Below, in pieces: positions 18,681 through 26,865 of a DNA stretch of 64,000 nucleotides. The stretch is taken from assembly GCA_030442055.1 (NCBI GenBank), contig JAUJEB010000003.1:372001-436000 (forward strand). The letters are read 5' to 3'. The notes beneath the pieces were generated by a model. It saw only the letters and a program-made list of their open reading frames with translations, searched no databases and had not been told where the DNA came from. Each line of letters begins with the position of its first letter. Position 1 is the stretch's first letter. This DNA is from Agaribacillus aureus. GTDB lineage: Bacteria > Bacteroidota > Bacteroidia > Cytophagales > Cyclobacteriaceae. The position numbers and the translations under genes were made by a program.

Positions 18681-19161
18681 TTCAATAACATCAAAAATAG
18701 TAATCAATGGAAAAAATAAATTTTCAATTTTAAGTTATAGCGAAAGATGTATGATTAAAGATTGAAAATGTAAGATTAAGCATTAAAATAGATTTAGCTT
18801 TTTTTTCATCGACTAGAATATAACATATTGATTAACAGTACTTTAAATAAAAATACTGTTATGATATCAACGATGGAAATAGATTTTGGACCCGCTGATT
18901 TGGAAATGATGTTACAGCCGGAAATCAAGGTAATTTAACTCCCAAGCCATGGTATATCGTACTTTGAATAGTATTTTTTATACTTAATCGAGTCCTCCGG
19001 AGATTTGATTGACACTTCAAAAGGCATGTAATAAATTTTGCAGTCTGTGCATCTTTAACATAAAAAAATCACAATCTGAGATGTAGACAATTTTACATGT
19101 CTTCTTCAGGACAAAAGCGCATATTTAAAATTCCAGAACCGGCCTAAAATTTGTAGTTTTT
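18681..19161. other. Gene-poor AT-rich gap between kinase and hydroxylase genes
   Basis: About 480 bases without a convincing gene. A 25-codon open frame at 18861-18938 (plus strand) is too short to support. Both flanking genes read leftward, so this must hold the 3' end of nothing on its left and the promoter of the PAS kinase. A minus-strand TATTTTTG at 18692-18699 resembles a -7 element, but its spacing to the chosen start is very short and no -33 partner stands out. I see no RNA gene or mobile element. Confidence 0.5.
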
Positions 19162-20001
19162 TTACGGCCGGCCGAACAAAATTTTAAAAGTTTTTTTGAG
19201 AGACCCCGCCTTGCTTATATCCTTAAATATGTCCATCCACTCATGGAACACAAGGTATACGGGGTTGAAGGAATTGACAGGTTTGGTGATTCCATAGATC
19301 GGCCTTTCTTCCTCCGGTTGAAATGTACCAAAAATCCTGTCCCAGATTACCAGGGTAGAGCCATAATTTTTATCCAGGTACTTATCATTTATAGCGTGGT
19401 GAACCCTGTGATGCGATGGGGTAACAAAAATATACTCTATGGGCTTGGGTAATTTTCTGATAAATTCCGTGTGAATCCAAAACTGGTATAAAACCTCTAT
19501 TTGATGACAAATGAAAAATACCACCGGATGAAAACCTGCCAAAAACGCAGGGATGAAGAAAATGATCTTTATGTGCTGCGTCCAACCCAACCTGAATGAT
19601 ACGGAAAAATTATACTGTTTGGATGAATGGTGCGTGACGTGCGTCGCCCACCAAAAGCGTTGCTCATGAGCAATCCGATGTGCCCAATAACGACAGAAGT
19701 CAATAACAATCAGGCAAAGCACGTAAGACCACCATTTGGACGGTACGGTCCAGGGTACCAGGTTATAAAAAAACAGCGCAAAGCCAAACGTAGCCACCTT
19801 GATCAATGCGCTAATGATTACGTTTGTCAGGCCAATGGCCGTAGCCGCCCAAAAATCTTTGTTGTGATAGACATTCCTCTTTTTATAAAGGCCGAGCGCC
19901 CATTCACCCAAAACCAGGGCAAACATGACAGGAGCTGCATAAGGAATAATAGGTGGTAATCCAATCTGATCTAATTGTTCAACGGTGAGATATTCTTTCA
20001 C
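19162..20001 (-). CDS. Sterol desaturase / fatty acid hydroxylase superfamily protein
   Basis: A 279-residue membrane protein with about four to five hydrophobic segments and the three His clusters that bind the diiron centre: HRIAH, HVTHH (around residues 113-130), and HHRVHH (near 200). The layout HTEFIRKLPKP ... NYGSTLVIWDRIFGTF is typical of the family that includes alkylglycerol monooxygenase-like proteins. It should hydroxylate a lipid using O2, but the substrate cannot be told from sequence. A second, diverged member is at 40951-41730. It stands alone between two gaps. Confidence 0.9.
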   Translation of the reverse strand: MKEYLTVEQLDQIGLPPIIPYAAPVMFALVLGEWALGLYKKRNVYHNKDFWAATAIGLTNVIISALIKVATFGFALFFYNLVPWTVPSKWWSYVLCLIVIDFCRYWAHRIAHEQRFWWATHVTHHSSKQYNFSVSFRLGWTQHIKIIFFIPAFLAGFHPVVFFICHQIEVLYQFWIHTEFIRKLPKPIEYIFVTPSHHRVHHAINDKYLDKNYGSTLVIWDRIFGTFQPEEERPIYGITKPVNSFNPVYLVFHEWMDIFKDISKAGSLKKTFKILFGRP

Positions 20002-20247
20002 TATTTTTTAGTCGTTAAGTATCAAAAGTACGCCTGGACTGCGATGTTTATATGTTTGGAAATTATAAACTACCTCGCGAATATATAAATAATTAAATGT
20101 ATAATATATTAATAGCGGCATTAAACGTGTATTTAATTTAAATCCTTCCTTCTGAACTCCGCCATCTATTCCATATTCTTACGCACCCATTTTTTAAAAA
20201 TTTTAAAACTGCGCATAAATCAGGTATAACATATTTTAGCATTTAAT

Positions 20248-20289
20248 ACTACCCGGTGTCTCTGGGTTTGTAACTCACCGACGGGTAGT
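20248..20289 (+). promoter_or_regulatory. Inverted repeat upstream of GT2 gene
   Basis: ACTACCC-GGTG (20248-20258) pairs with CACC-GAC-GGGTAGT (20276-20289), i.e. eleven base pairs with a three-base bulge. It overlaps the spacer of the promoter candidate at 20267-20298, so it may be an operator rather than an RNA structure. It ends 14 bases ahead of the ATG at 20304. Confidence 0.45.
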
Positions 20290-20298
20290 CTAAATTTA
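20267..20298 (+). promoter_or_regulatory. Bacteroidota-type promoter candidate for GT2 gene
   Basis: TTTG at 20267-20270 and TAAATTTA at 20291-20298, 20 bases apart, match TTTG-N19/20-TAnnTTTG except for the last base. It lies just upstream of the ATG at 20304, implying a very short leader. Confidence 0.4.
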
Positions 20299-20303
20299 GT
20301 GCT

Positions 20304-21314
20304 ATGATTTTAAATGCGGATGAAGGTCCTCTGGTAAGTATTATCATGACCACACGAAATGCGGAAAAATTTCTTCAGGCCACTTTAGACTCTATTATCA
20401 GCCAAAGCTATCGGCATTGGGAATTGATTGTAGTCAACAATCAATCTACAGATAAAACTTTTGCCATATTAAATAATTACGCCACCAAAGATGCCCGAAT
20501 TAAAGTCTTTACCAATCCTGGAGTTCCTGAAATCATACCCGGACTACAATATGGATTTTCGCAAAGTTCCGGAAGTTTTATCACCAGAATGGACTCAGAT
20601 GATTTAATGACACCCAATAAATTAAAGATATTGGTAAACTTGCTACTGGAAAATGGCCCCGGACATGTTGTCACGGGTTGTGTAAGGCATTTTTCGGATG
20701 AAAAGGTATTACAGGGTTTCAGGCGCTATGATGCCTGGATCAATCGGGTAATGCGCTCAGGCAGTCACTACCGGGAAATCTACCGGGAATGTGTCATTCC
20801 CTCTTCCTGCTGGATGGTTCATCGACAGGATTTCATGCAATGCGGCGCGTTCGGACAAATGGTTTACCCGGAAGATTACAATCTGTGTTTTAGATTTTAC
20901 AGCGGTAATATGAAAATTGTTGCCAGTAATGAAGTGCTTCATTTATGGAGGGAACACACCGGACGGATCTCAAAAACGGATGACCGGTATAAAGATCAGC
21001 TTTATTACGATCTAAAGCTCTCCTTCTTTGTAAAACTCGATTTGGACAAAAATGCCAACCTCATTGTCTGGGGAGCCGGAAAGAAAGGCAAAAAACTGGC
21101 TACAAAGCTGCAACGGATGGGTTTGAGTTTTGGTTGGGTCTGCAATAATGAAAAGAAGATCGGCCATAACATTTATGGCACACTTATAAATCATCCTGAA
21201 CTTTTGATCAAGCCAGGAGCACGGCAGGTATTGGTGGCCGTTTCAGCAAGGGAAAAGGACGATATAGATGACTTTCTGCTAAGACATCAAATATGGCATC
21301 GATGGTTTTGTTAA
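20304..21314 (+). CDS. Glycosyltransferase family 2 with C-terminal Rossmann-like domain
   Basis: A 336-residue protein. The GT-A domain (about residues 8-230) starts with VSIIMTTRNAEKFLQATLDS and has the acidic metal-binding motif in FITRMDSDDLMTP. HLWREHTGRIS closes the catalytic domain. From about residue 250 there is a separate segment, NLIVWGAGKKGKKLATKLQR, with a GxGxxG-like turn, which looks like a small nucleotide-binding Rossmann domain seen attached to some GT2 enzymes. It should transfer a sugar to a surface glycan or lipid acceptor. No other glycan genes adjoin it, so its pathway is unknown. Confidence 0.88.
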   Translation: MILNADEGPLVSIIMTTRNAEKFLQATLDSIISQSYRHWELIVVNNQSTDKTFAILNNYATKDARIKVFTNPGVPEIIPGLQYGFSQSSGSFITRMDSDDLMTPNKLKILVNLLLENGPGHVVTGCVRHFSDEKVLQGFRRYDAWINRVMRSGSHYREIYRECVIPSSCWMVHRQDFMQCGAFGQMVYPEDYNLCFRFYSGNMKIVASNEVLHLWREHTGRISKTDDRYKDQLYYDLKLSFFVKLDLDKNANLIVWGAGKKGKKLATKLQRMGLSFGWVCNNEKKIGHNIYGTLINHPELLIKPGARQVLVAVSAREKDDIDDFLLRHQIWHRWFC

Positions 21315-21329
21315 CAAACAGGAAAACCA
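21303..21329. terminator. Possible weak terminator between convergent genes
   Basis: TGGTTTT (21303-21309) and AAAACCA (21323-21329) form a 7-bp stem that overlaps the stop codon of the glycosyltransferase gene and precedes the end of the convergent membrane-protein gene. No clear U-tract, so the call is weak. Confidence 0.3.
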
Positions 21330-21347
21330 CGATACTCGCTATAATTC

Positions 21348-22025
21348 TCATCTGCTCATGGAAATAGTCAGGCCCCCAAAGTTCTCCTCGATATAATCCA
21401 GGAGTGCAAAGATAAACAAAGAGACCCCTGTCATTTCCAAAGTCTCCTCGCTGAAGGCCAGTATTTTGTAAATCATGGAAGACCAACCTGATTCTTCCCA
21501 ATAGCTTCCTGCGATCATTTCCAATCCCAAAGCACCCGACAGAAATATAAATCCTGATATTATGAAAAGTCTTCGGGTTCTATTCGGTAAATTCCAAACA
21601 AATTTGAAGAGAAAAATCATTAATAAAATAGTAATAATACCATATGGAATTATCCAGGCAAAGTAAAAAATGCCTTGTGTTTCTGTCGCTAAAGCAGACT
21701 TGGTTAATGCGGTTAACTGTTCGTGGATTTCAATATTTTCATCCAGTGACAGAAAACAAAAAATTCCGCTCAGCAGGTACCAGTTATACTTTTGTCTCCC
21801 CCGTAAGGCAATCAGCAATAATATAATGGAAGCTGTCAACAGCAATACGGTAGCATAAAAAGTGGGTAAATTTTGTTCCCCATCGAGGTTTACCATTAAC
21901 AAATACCTTTCCGGGATTACATTGAACCGTACCAGCAGGTATACCGATACATTTAAAAAAACAAAAAAACATACCATACCCAGTATGGTTTTCAAAACAG
22001 ATTTACTCCTAATAGTTATCATCAC
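21348..22025 (-). CDS. Multi-pass membrane protein of unknown function
   Basis: A 225-residue protein with about six hydrophobic segments (near residues 12-34, 53-75, 83-95, 120-145, 155-175, 195-213). Acidic residues cluster between helices (SLDENIEIHEQL and AFSEETLEMTG), in positions that repeat across the two halves of the chain (E-x-x-E-x-x-G), which might bind metal or protons. I do not recognise a named family. It is convergent with the glycosyltransferase gene and stands alone. Confidence 0.75.
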   Translation of the reverse strand: MMITIRSKSVLKTILGMVCFFVFLNVSVYLLVRFNVIPERYLLMVNLDGEQNLPTFYATVLLLTASIILLLIALRGRQKYNWYLLSGIFCFLSLDENIEIHEQLTALTKSALATETQGIFYFAWIIPYGIITILLMIFLFKFVWNLPNRTRRLFIISGFIFLSGALGLEMIAGSYWEESGWSSMIYKILAFSEETLEMTGVSLFIFALLDYIEENFGGLTISMSR

Positions 22026-22409
22026 TTAAAAAGTCTATTTGATCAAAAAATCAGGCAATTAGGGCTTGGGGAGAGCTACAAATATACATATTAATTAATT
22101 GTTAACGAAATAAAAATTTTATGTTAATTGGAAAATAACCTGGATGTAGCTGGTTTTCAGGCAGTACGGATTATGAATAATCGACGCAGGATTTATGACG
22201 ATATGACAGGTTGGGGCAGCTAGCTCTGGTCTATGCCACAGACATTACAAAGCTCAGAAACAGGTCTTTCTGCAGGACCTTTTGAAATCTCTAAATTTAG
22301 TTTTTAAATGTGAAACAATTTAAGCACAAACGCTGTTAGCAATTATGTATTCTTTATGTCCCCAAAATCCGGATTATTAAAGCACTTATAAAAGAAGAAG
22401 TATTTCAAG
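22026..22409. other. Divergent intergenic region, nothing definite
   Basis: About 380 bases between a minus-strand membrane-protein gene and the plus-strand START gene. I find no open frame worth calling, no tRNA, and no promoter with both conserved elements. A short GGTC/GACC dyad near 22263-22280 is within chance expectation. Confidence 0.5.
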
Positions 22410-23066
22410 ATGAAGACAGGGATAGCACTTTTTATCATTACCTTTTTGTGGTTTGACACCTACCCGGGAAAGGATAACGCTTCAACATGGGAGCTTAAAA
22501 AGGATAAGAATGGCATTCAGATCTATGCGCGCAATGCCCCCGGGTGGGAGTACCAGGAGTTAAAGGTCACCATGCAACTCGAGAGTTCTTTGTCAGGCCT
22601 GGTTGCCGCATTAAAAGATGTTCCCTCCTATCCGGAGTGGGTATACACCTGCACCGATGCTTATTTTTACAAAAACAGTCCTCACGAGGAATATTATTAT
22701 ACAAAATTTAAAGCCCCGTGGCCGGTGAAAAGCAGGGACCTTATCGTACATTCGGTCATAGAGCAAGACAGTATTACCAAAACCGTTATTTTCAAAGGTA
22801 AAGGCCTTCCGCAATATCGCCCCATGAGTGATGGCATTGTCAGAATTCCGGCGTTTGATGGCAAATACCTGTTAGTCCCCAAAGGCGCTGATATGGTAGA
22901 TGTGACTTACATTGTCAAACTGGACCCGGGAGGATGGTTACCACCCTGGCTGGTCAACCTGGTAAGTACTTCCGGACCGTACAACAGTTTTGTAAAATTA
23001 CGCGATTTTGTAAAGCGGGATAAGTATCAGAAGGCCTCTTTGGCCTACATTGATGAACTTCAATAA
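22410..23066 (+). CDS. START domain-containing lipid-binding protein
   Basis: A 218-residue protein with a hydrophobic N-terminus (residues 1-18) that could be a signal peptide, followed by one START-type domain (about 25-205). Family hallmarks include WELKKDKNGIQIYAR, PSYPEWVYTC, APWPVKSRDLIV and the C-terminal helix GPYNSFVKLRDFVKR. The fold forms a hydrophobic cavity for lipids. Ligand and partner unknown. A small membrane protein gene follows on the same strand 51 bases later. Confidence 0.87.
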   Translation: MKTGIALFIITFLWFDTYPGKDNASTWELKKDKNGIQIYARNAPGWEYQELKVTMQLESSLSGLVAALKDVPSYPEWVYTCTDAYFYKNSPHEEYYYTKFKAPWPVKSRDLIVHSVIEQDSITKTVIFKGKGLPQYRPMSDGIVRIPAFDGKYLLVPKGADMVDVTYIVKLDPGGWLPPWLVNLVSTSGPYNSFVKLRDFVKRDKYQKASLAYIDELQ

Positions 23067-23117
23067 CTTCTTCTTTCGGGAGAAGACATTATAAGAACCT
23101 ATAATGTTGAACGGTAA

Positions 23118-23366
23118 ATGAAGCATCTTAAAGTAACTATAGGCTCCGCAACTGCTTTCCTGATAATTTTTCTTTTATCTCTTCATCTTAACGTGGATGA
23201 AGCAATTCCCATGTTGCTCTTTTGCTTCTCACCATTTGTCATGATCTGGATGACGATAAACATCCTAAAAGATGGGCAACCTTCCAAAAAGAAGTTTTCA
23301 GACGGTCACTTTTATGAAGACTACGACCATAAAACAGGCAGATTTCTTCCGCCTTCAGAAGACTAA
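23118..23366 (+). CDS. Small membrane protein of unknown function
   Basis: An 82-residue product with two predicted membrane helices (about residues 8-25 and 33-51) and a polar C-terminal tail. ATG at 23118. It follows the START gene on the same strand and may be co-transcribed. No family recognised; support rests on the clear two-helix pattern and position. Confidence 0.6.
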   Translation: MKHLKVTIGSATAFLIIFLLSLHLNVDEAIPMLLFCFSPFVMIWMTINILKDGQPSKKKFSDGHFYEDYDHKTGRFLPPSED

Positions 23367-23389
23367 TTACTATACTTTAAGCGGTTTGT

Positions 23390-23425
23390 GGCTGATATCT
23401 GTTCGTTTTACAGATACTTTCAGCC
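23390..23425. terminator. Hairpin between convergent genes
   Basis: GGCTG-A-TATCTGT (23390-23402) pairs with ACAGATA-CTTT-CAGCC (23410-23425), loop TCGTTTT, giving a 12-bp stem with a small internal loop. It lies between the 3' ends of the small membrane protein gene and the convergent TPR gene, a natural place for a two-way terminator. No long U-tract. Confidence 0.5.
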
Positions 23426-23443
23426 AGACCAGTACTGTGTCAC

Positions 23444-25054
23444 TTACTCATACATAGTAATCGCGTTTAAAGCGCGGTTGGCTTCTTCGATCTTATCATA
23501 ATTCTTAAGTTGTGCGGCAGACTCCAACACACCCTGGATGGCCAGGGTTCTTCTCGGAGATCTTTCAAAAACTTTTTCATAGGCTTCCAGTGCTGCCTGC
23601 GGTTTGTTGTTTAGCAGCAAAAAGTCGCCATACAGCTCATATGGAGGCTTTATGAGCGTTGGTGGTCCAAATCTAAAAGGCAGTTTTTCTTCCAGTCCGA
23701 TGGCCTCTTTGATCAGCAATTCGGCAGCGTGATATTTTCTTTTTTCCATCATCAATGAAGCCATCAATTCCTTTTCAAAAATCTTTATAACCATGCTTTC
23801 CTCAACCTTTTTGGCATATTCAGGAGGTATCGAAGCAATGTCATCAATGACGTCTACGATCTGGGACTTTTTCTGTTTATTTCTGATTTTTTTAATCAAT
23901 TTTTCCGCCTTGTCAAATTCTCCGCCTTCAATGGCTGCCCGGCCTTCTATGTAGTAACCGGTGGCCTGAAAAACCGGGCCAAGAGATGAGACATTCACCT
24001 TGTAATTGGCAAGGGGGTCATGCCACTTTTTGACGTGGACAAGATAAGCACCCCTCATGGCATTAAAATTCATCTTTGCCCTGTCGGAGGTATGGTAGGC
24101 AACATCATCCTGAATTATTTCTATCAATTCCCGGGCTTTTTCTATTCGGCCTTGTTGCAGGTAACCATAGGTAAGCCATAACAGCGAATGGTAGGCCCTA
24201 TCCTCATGATTTAACTCACCGGTCTCAAATATCTTTTCCCTGGCCTGCCAGGAAGCTTCATTTGACTTAATCACCTTATCCCACATGCCGGAGGCAATAA
24301 AGATATGAGAAGGCATGTGCAAGGCATGAGACGAAGGTGGGGCCAGCTTGGCATAAGCATCTGCTGCGTCCAGGGCCAGATGAGAAAGGCCAGGCTCATC
24401 GTAGGCATATAACGTGTAAAGCAAGGCCCCGGGGTGATCCGGGTTTTCTTCCAAAACCTTCTTTAAAATCTTCCCGGCTTTTAGGTAGGTTGGCGTATGC
24501 CTCCTGCCATGACTGGTACCCATTAATGACAAAGCATAAAAACATGCCACCTCGTGGTTTTCAGGATATTTTTTGTAAAGTACCCCCATGAAATTGGAAT
24601 AAGTAATGTCCCTGAGGTTCTTTCTTAAATCTCCAAATAAAATATTAACGGCCCGCATTAAATCTTTTTCAAGCGGTGTCACTGCTTTTTTTACTCTCTT
24701 TTTAGCTTCCGAATCAATAAATCCGAGCGCCATAAGCGCTTCGTCTTTATCTTGCCTAAACCATAACGGATAATTGTAGGTCATAGCCTCACCCCAATAC
24801 GCCATCACAAAGTCAGGATCCAAATCCTGGGCCTTCAGAAATTCTTCCTCGGCACCATTGTAATCGAAGTTATGCAATAGCCAAATCCCTTTAATAAAAT
24901 GCTCCTGTGCTTCTGGCTCACCACTGGTAGGAAAGTTAATAGCTTCCAGATTTCTAATTTCTGCGTTTAAATTAGTACAATTTAATATTGATATAGTTAT
25001 AAAAGTATATGCAAAAAATACTCTTACTATATAAGATAGGTTAGTTTTAAACAC
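23444..25054 (-). CDS. Tetratricopeptide-repeat protein, exported
   Basis: A 536-residue protein with a hydrophobic N-terminal segment (residues 8-28) that is probably a signal peptide. TPR-like repeats cover much of the chain (NYNGAEEEFLKAQDLDPDFV, PGALLYTLYAYDEPG, NKPQAALEAYEKVFERSP). The middle contains HALHMPSHIFIASGMWD, a sequence typical of a large TPR family seen in soil and marine bacteria near secreted proteins. Function is unknown. It is divergent from the arsenosugar genes with a 354-base gap and has no close partner. Confidence 0.85.
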   Translation of the reverse strand: MFKTNLSYIVRVFFAYTFITISILNCTNLNAEIRNLEAINFPTSGEPEAQEHFIKGIWLLHNFDYNGAEEEFLKAQDLDPDFVMAYWGEAMTYNYPLWFRQDKDEALMALGFIDSEAKKRVKKAVTPLEKDLMRAVNILFGDLRKNLRDITYSNFMGVLYKKYPENHEVACFYALSLMGTSHGRRHTPTYLKAGKILKKVLEENPDHPGALLYTLYAYDEPGLSHLALDAADAYAKLAPPSSHALHMPSHIFIASGMWDKVIKSNEASWQAREKIFETGELNHEDRAYHSLLWLTYGYLQQGRIEKARELIEIIQDDVAYHTSDRAKMNFNAMRGAYLVHVKKWHDPLANYKVNVSSLGPVFQATGYYIEGRAAIEGGEFDKAEKLIKKIRNKQKKSQIVDVIDDIASIPPEYAKKVEESMVIKIFEKELMASLMMEKRKYHAAELLIKEAIGLEEKLPFRFGPPTLIKPPYELYGDFLLLNNKPQAALEAYEKVFERSPRRTLAIQGVLESAAQLKNYDKIEEANRALNAITMYE

Positions 25055-25209
25055 TGCTTTTAGGGTTAATTTAGGACAAAAAAATAATTTGTAATCTTGA
25101 ATTTACTAAAAAATAACAACAATTCGAAATCATTTAAAGGCCCCCGGTATGAAAAATAAACTTTTAATTAGACTTTCATGTTGCGTATTAAAAGGTACTG
25201 CCTTGTTTA

Positions 25210-25226
25210 ATGCTGATCATCAGCAT
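25210..25226. promoter_or_regulatory. 17-base perfect palindrome, operator candidate
   Basis: ATGCTGATCATCAGCAT is a perfect dyad with 8-bp arms around one base. It lies 155 bases upstream of the TPR start and 183 bases upstream of the CMD gene. About one such dyad is expected by chance in 64 kb, so position is the main argument. Confidence 0.35.
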
Positions 25227-25342
25227 GTTGCTTTGTACGTTTAAATAAGGACTTTAAAAGGTTTATTTTTGAAAATTAAAATGATTTTTTTAGCAAAAGT
25301 GAAGTTATCGTCCACGTTTATATTATAACGACCGAGCGTTTG

Positions 25343-25361
25343 TCAATTGAAAGACAATTGA
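25343..25361. promoter_or_regulatory. Inverted repeat upstream of arsenosugar genes, operator candidate
   Basis: TCAATTG (25343-25349) and CAATTGA (25355-25361) separated by AAAGA. It overlaps the expected -33 region of the CMD-arsS promoter candidate, the place where a repressor such as an ArsR-type protein would act. The regulator identity is a guess. Confidence 0.4.
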
Positions 25362-25385
25362 TATTATTGTAAAGATCTAATTTTG
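25358..25385 (+). promoter_or_regulatory. Promoter candidate for arsenosugar gene pair
   Basis: TTG at 25358-25360 and TAATTTTG at 25378-25385, an exact TAnnTTTG match, 17 bases apart, which is slightly short of the usual 19-20. The ATG of the CMD gene is 24 bases downstream. Confidence 0.4.
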
Positions 25386-25408
25386 GTTTAAACCGTTAAT
25401 TAACTACT

Positions 25409-25744
25409 ATGAATAAAACTTATTACAATCCGGAAGATTTGAAGAAATTTGGAAACGTGTCGGAGTTCCAAAAAGAGTTGGCAGATAAATTTTTCAGTTA
25501 TTACGGTGACGTGTTTAAAGAAGGAGAATTGAGTGCCAAAGAAAAGGCTTTAATTGCCTTGGCGGTTGCACATACCATCCAATGCCCCTATTGCATCGAT
25601 GCCTACACCGAGGGATCTGTGGAAAAAGGTGCGACCGAAGGTCAAATGATGGAGGCCGTTCATGTGGCAACAGCTATCAGAGGGGGAGCGTCGTTGGTAC
25701 ATGGCGTACAGATGATGAACAAAGTGAAAGAAATAACGATGTAG
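25409..25744 (+). CDS. Arsenosugar biosynthesis-associated peroxidase-like protein (carboxymuconolactone decarboxylase family)
   Basis: A 111-residue helical protein of the CMD/AhpD superfamily. The redox motif is CPYC (C59, C62) followed by IDAYTEG, and the C-terminus has ATAIRGGASLVHGVQMM, matching the AhpD-like fold. The member that sits immediately before arsS in many genomes is named for arsenosugar biosynthesis; its reaction is not settled. Here the arsS start lies 5 bases after the stop, so the two are one unit. A promoter-like sequence and a dyad lie upstream. Confidence 0.9.
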   Translation: MNKTYYNPEDLKKFGNVSEFQKELADKFFSYYGDVFKEGELSAKEKALIALAVAHTIQCPYCIDAYTEGSVEKGATEGQMMEAVHVATAIRGGASLVHGVQMMNKVKEITM

Positions 25745-25749
25745 AATTT

Positions 25750-26796
25750 ATGAAGACACTGAAAGCGAGTAACCACCCCATTGCGAATTTTTCACACCAG
25801 GTGGCTATACTGGAGGAGGAATCTGAAGGATTGAACATACCCAAATTTACCGATAAACTAAACGCCATAGGCTTTGATCCGCTTAAACCCACCGGTTTTG
25901 AGGTATTCCAGGTAAATGTAGGAAAAATGTGTAACCAGACCTGTGCACATTGCCATGTCGACGCGGGCCCCGACCGAAAGGAGATTATGACCCGCGAAAC
26001 CATGCAGCAGTGCCTGGAGGTATTAAAAAATAACGACTTTAAAACTGTTGACCTGACCGGAGGAGCGCCTGAAATGAATCCCCATTTCCGCTGGTTTGTG
26101 GAAGAAATAAAGAAATTGGGGAAACATGTAATGGTGCGCTGTAATCTGACCATCATCCTGGCAAACCCCAAATACCATGATTTACCGGATTTCTTTAAAA
26201 AACATAATGTGGAAGTGGTCTCCTCGCTACCTTTTTACAATGCTCAGCGCACAGACCGGCAAAGAGGCAATGGTGTTTTTGACAAATCTATCAAGGCATT
26301 GCAAATGCTCAACAAGGTGGGTTATGGAAAAGAAGACTCAGGCTTGATATTAAACCTTGTATATAATCCTTCCGGGGCATTTCTCCCCGCTTCGCAGGCA
26401 CAGCTGGAAGCAGATTTTAAACGCGCGCTCATGAAGGATTACGATATTGAATTTAATAATTTATTTGCCATCACCAACCTGCCAATCAGCCGGTTTCTTG
26501 ATTATCTGATAAAATCCGGCAACTATGAAAACTATATGGAAAAGCTGGTTAATGCTTTTAACCCGGCCGCCGTTACCAACCTCATGTGCCGCAGCACGCT
26601 TTCAATTGGATGGGACGGTTACATTTTTGACTGCGATTTCAATCAAATGCTTGATCTGAAAATTGCGAGTGGCAGCGCTAACCATATCAGTAACTTTGAT
26701 GCCGATGCTATTCAGGGTAGGAATATAGTTACCGGAAATCATTGCTATGGCTGTACGGCCGGCGCCGGTTCAAGCTGCGGCGGTGCGACTACATAA
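25750..26796 (+). CDS. arsS: Arsenosugar biosynthesis radical SAM protein ArsS
   Basis: ATG at 25750, 348 residues; the frame extends further upstream only as out-of-frame overlap with the CMD gene. The radical SAM motif is CNQTCAHC (C61, C65, C68) followed by HVDAGPDRKE. The C-terminal half has LMCRSTLSIGWDGYIFDCDF and ends in CYGCTAGAGSSCGG (C332, C335, C343), a SPASM-like Cys set seen in this family, some members of which are selenoproteins. No in-frame UGA is used here. In known systems ArsS joins the 5'-deoxyadenosyl group to dimethylarsenite after methylation by ArsM. I do not see arsM in the window. Confidence 0.93.
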   Translation: MKTLKASNHPIANFSHQVAILEEESEGLNIPKFTDKLNAIGFDPLKPTGFEVFQVNVGKMCNQTCAHCHVDAGPDRKEIMTRETMQQCLEVLKNNDFKTVDLTGGAPEMNPHFRWFVEEIKKLGKHVMVRCNLTIILANPKYHDLPDFFKKHNVEVVSSLPFYNAQRTDRQRGNGVFDKSIKALQMLNKVGYGKEDSGLILNLVYNPSGAFLPASQAQLEADFKRALMKDYDIEFNNLFAITNLPISRFLDYLIKSGNYENYMEKLVNAFNPAAVTNLMCRSTLSIGWDGYIFDCDFNQMLDLKIASGSANHISNFDADAIQGRNIVTGNHCYGCTAGAGSSCGGATT

Positions 26797-26825
26797 GGCT
26801 CATCACCGGCAACCGGTGATAAGCC
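26797..26825. terminator. Strong hairpin between convergent genes
   Basis: GGCT-C-ATCACCGG (26797-26809) pairs with CCGGTGAT-A-AGCC (26813-26825) with loop CAA, 12 base pairs and one mismatch. It starts directly after the arsS stop and precedes the 3' end of the convergent GAF gene. The U-tract is poor, but stem strength and position fit a terminator. Confidence 0.6.
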
Positions 26826-26865
26826 TAAAATTGGCACTGACAGCCGGTTCTTTAAAAGTGATCTG

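Larger units (their letters stand above)
20002..20303. other. Divergent intergenic region upstream of hydroxylase and glycosyltransferase genes
   Basis: About 300 AT-rich bases that must carry promoters for both divergent genes. The left 240 bases show nothing definite. The right end holds a hairpin-forming inverted repeat and a promoter-like sequence, listed separately. Confidence 0.5.
25055..25408. other. Divergent regulatory region between TPR and arsenosugar genes
   Basis: 354 bases with no gene. Two dyads are visible and listed separately (25210-25226 and 25343-25361), and a -7-like element sits at 25378-25385. No regulator gene adjoins either side. Confidence 0.5.

Noticed and set aside
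25582-25749. Upstream extension of arsS
   Set aside because: The extra residues overlap the CMD gene out of frame; the ATG at 25750 fits the family length.
25750-26796. ArsS as a selenoprotein
   Set aside because: Some family members use selenocysteine, but here the C-terminal positions are ordinary Cys codons and there is no in-frame UGA before the true stop.
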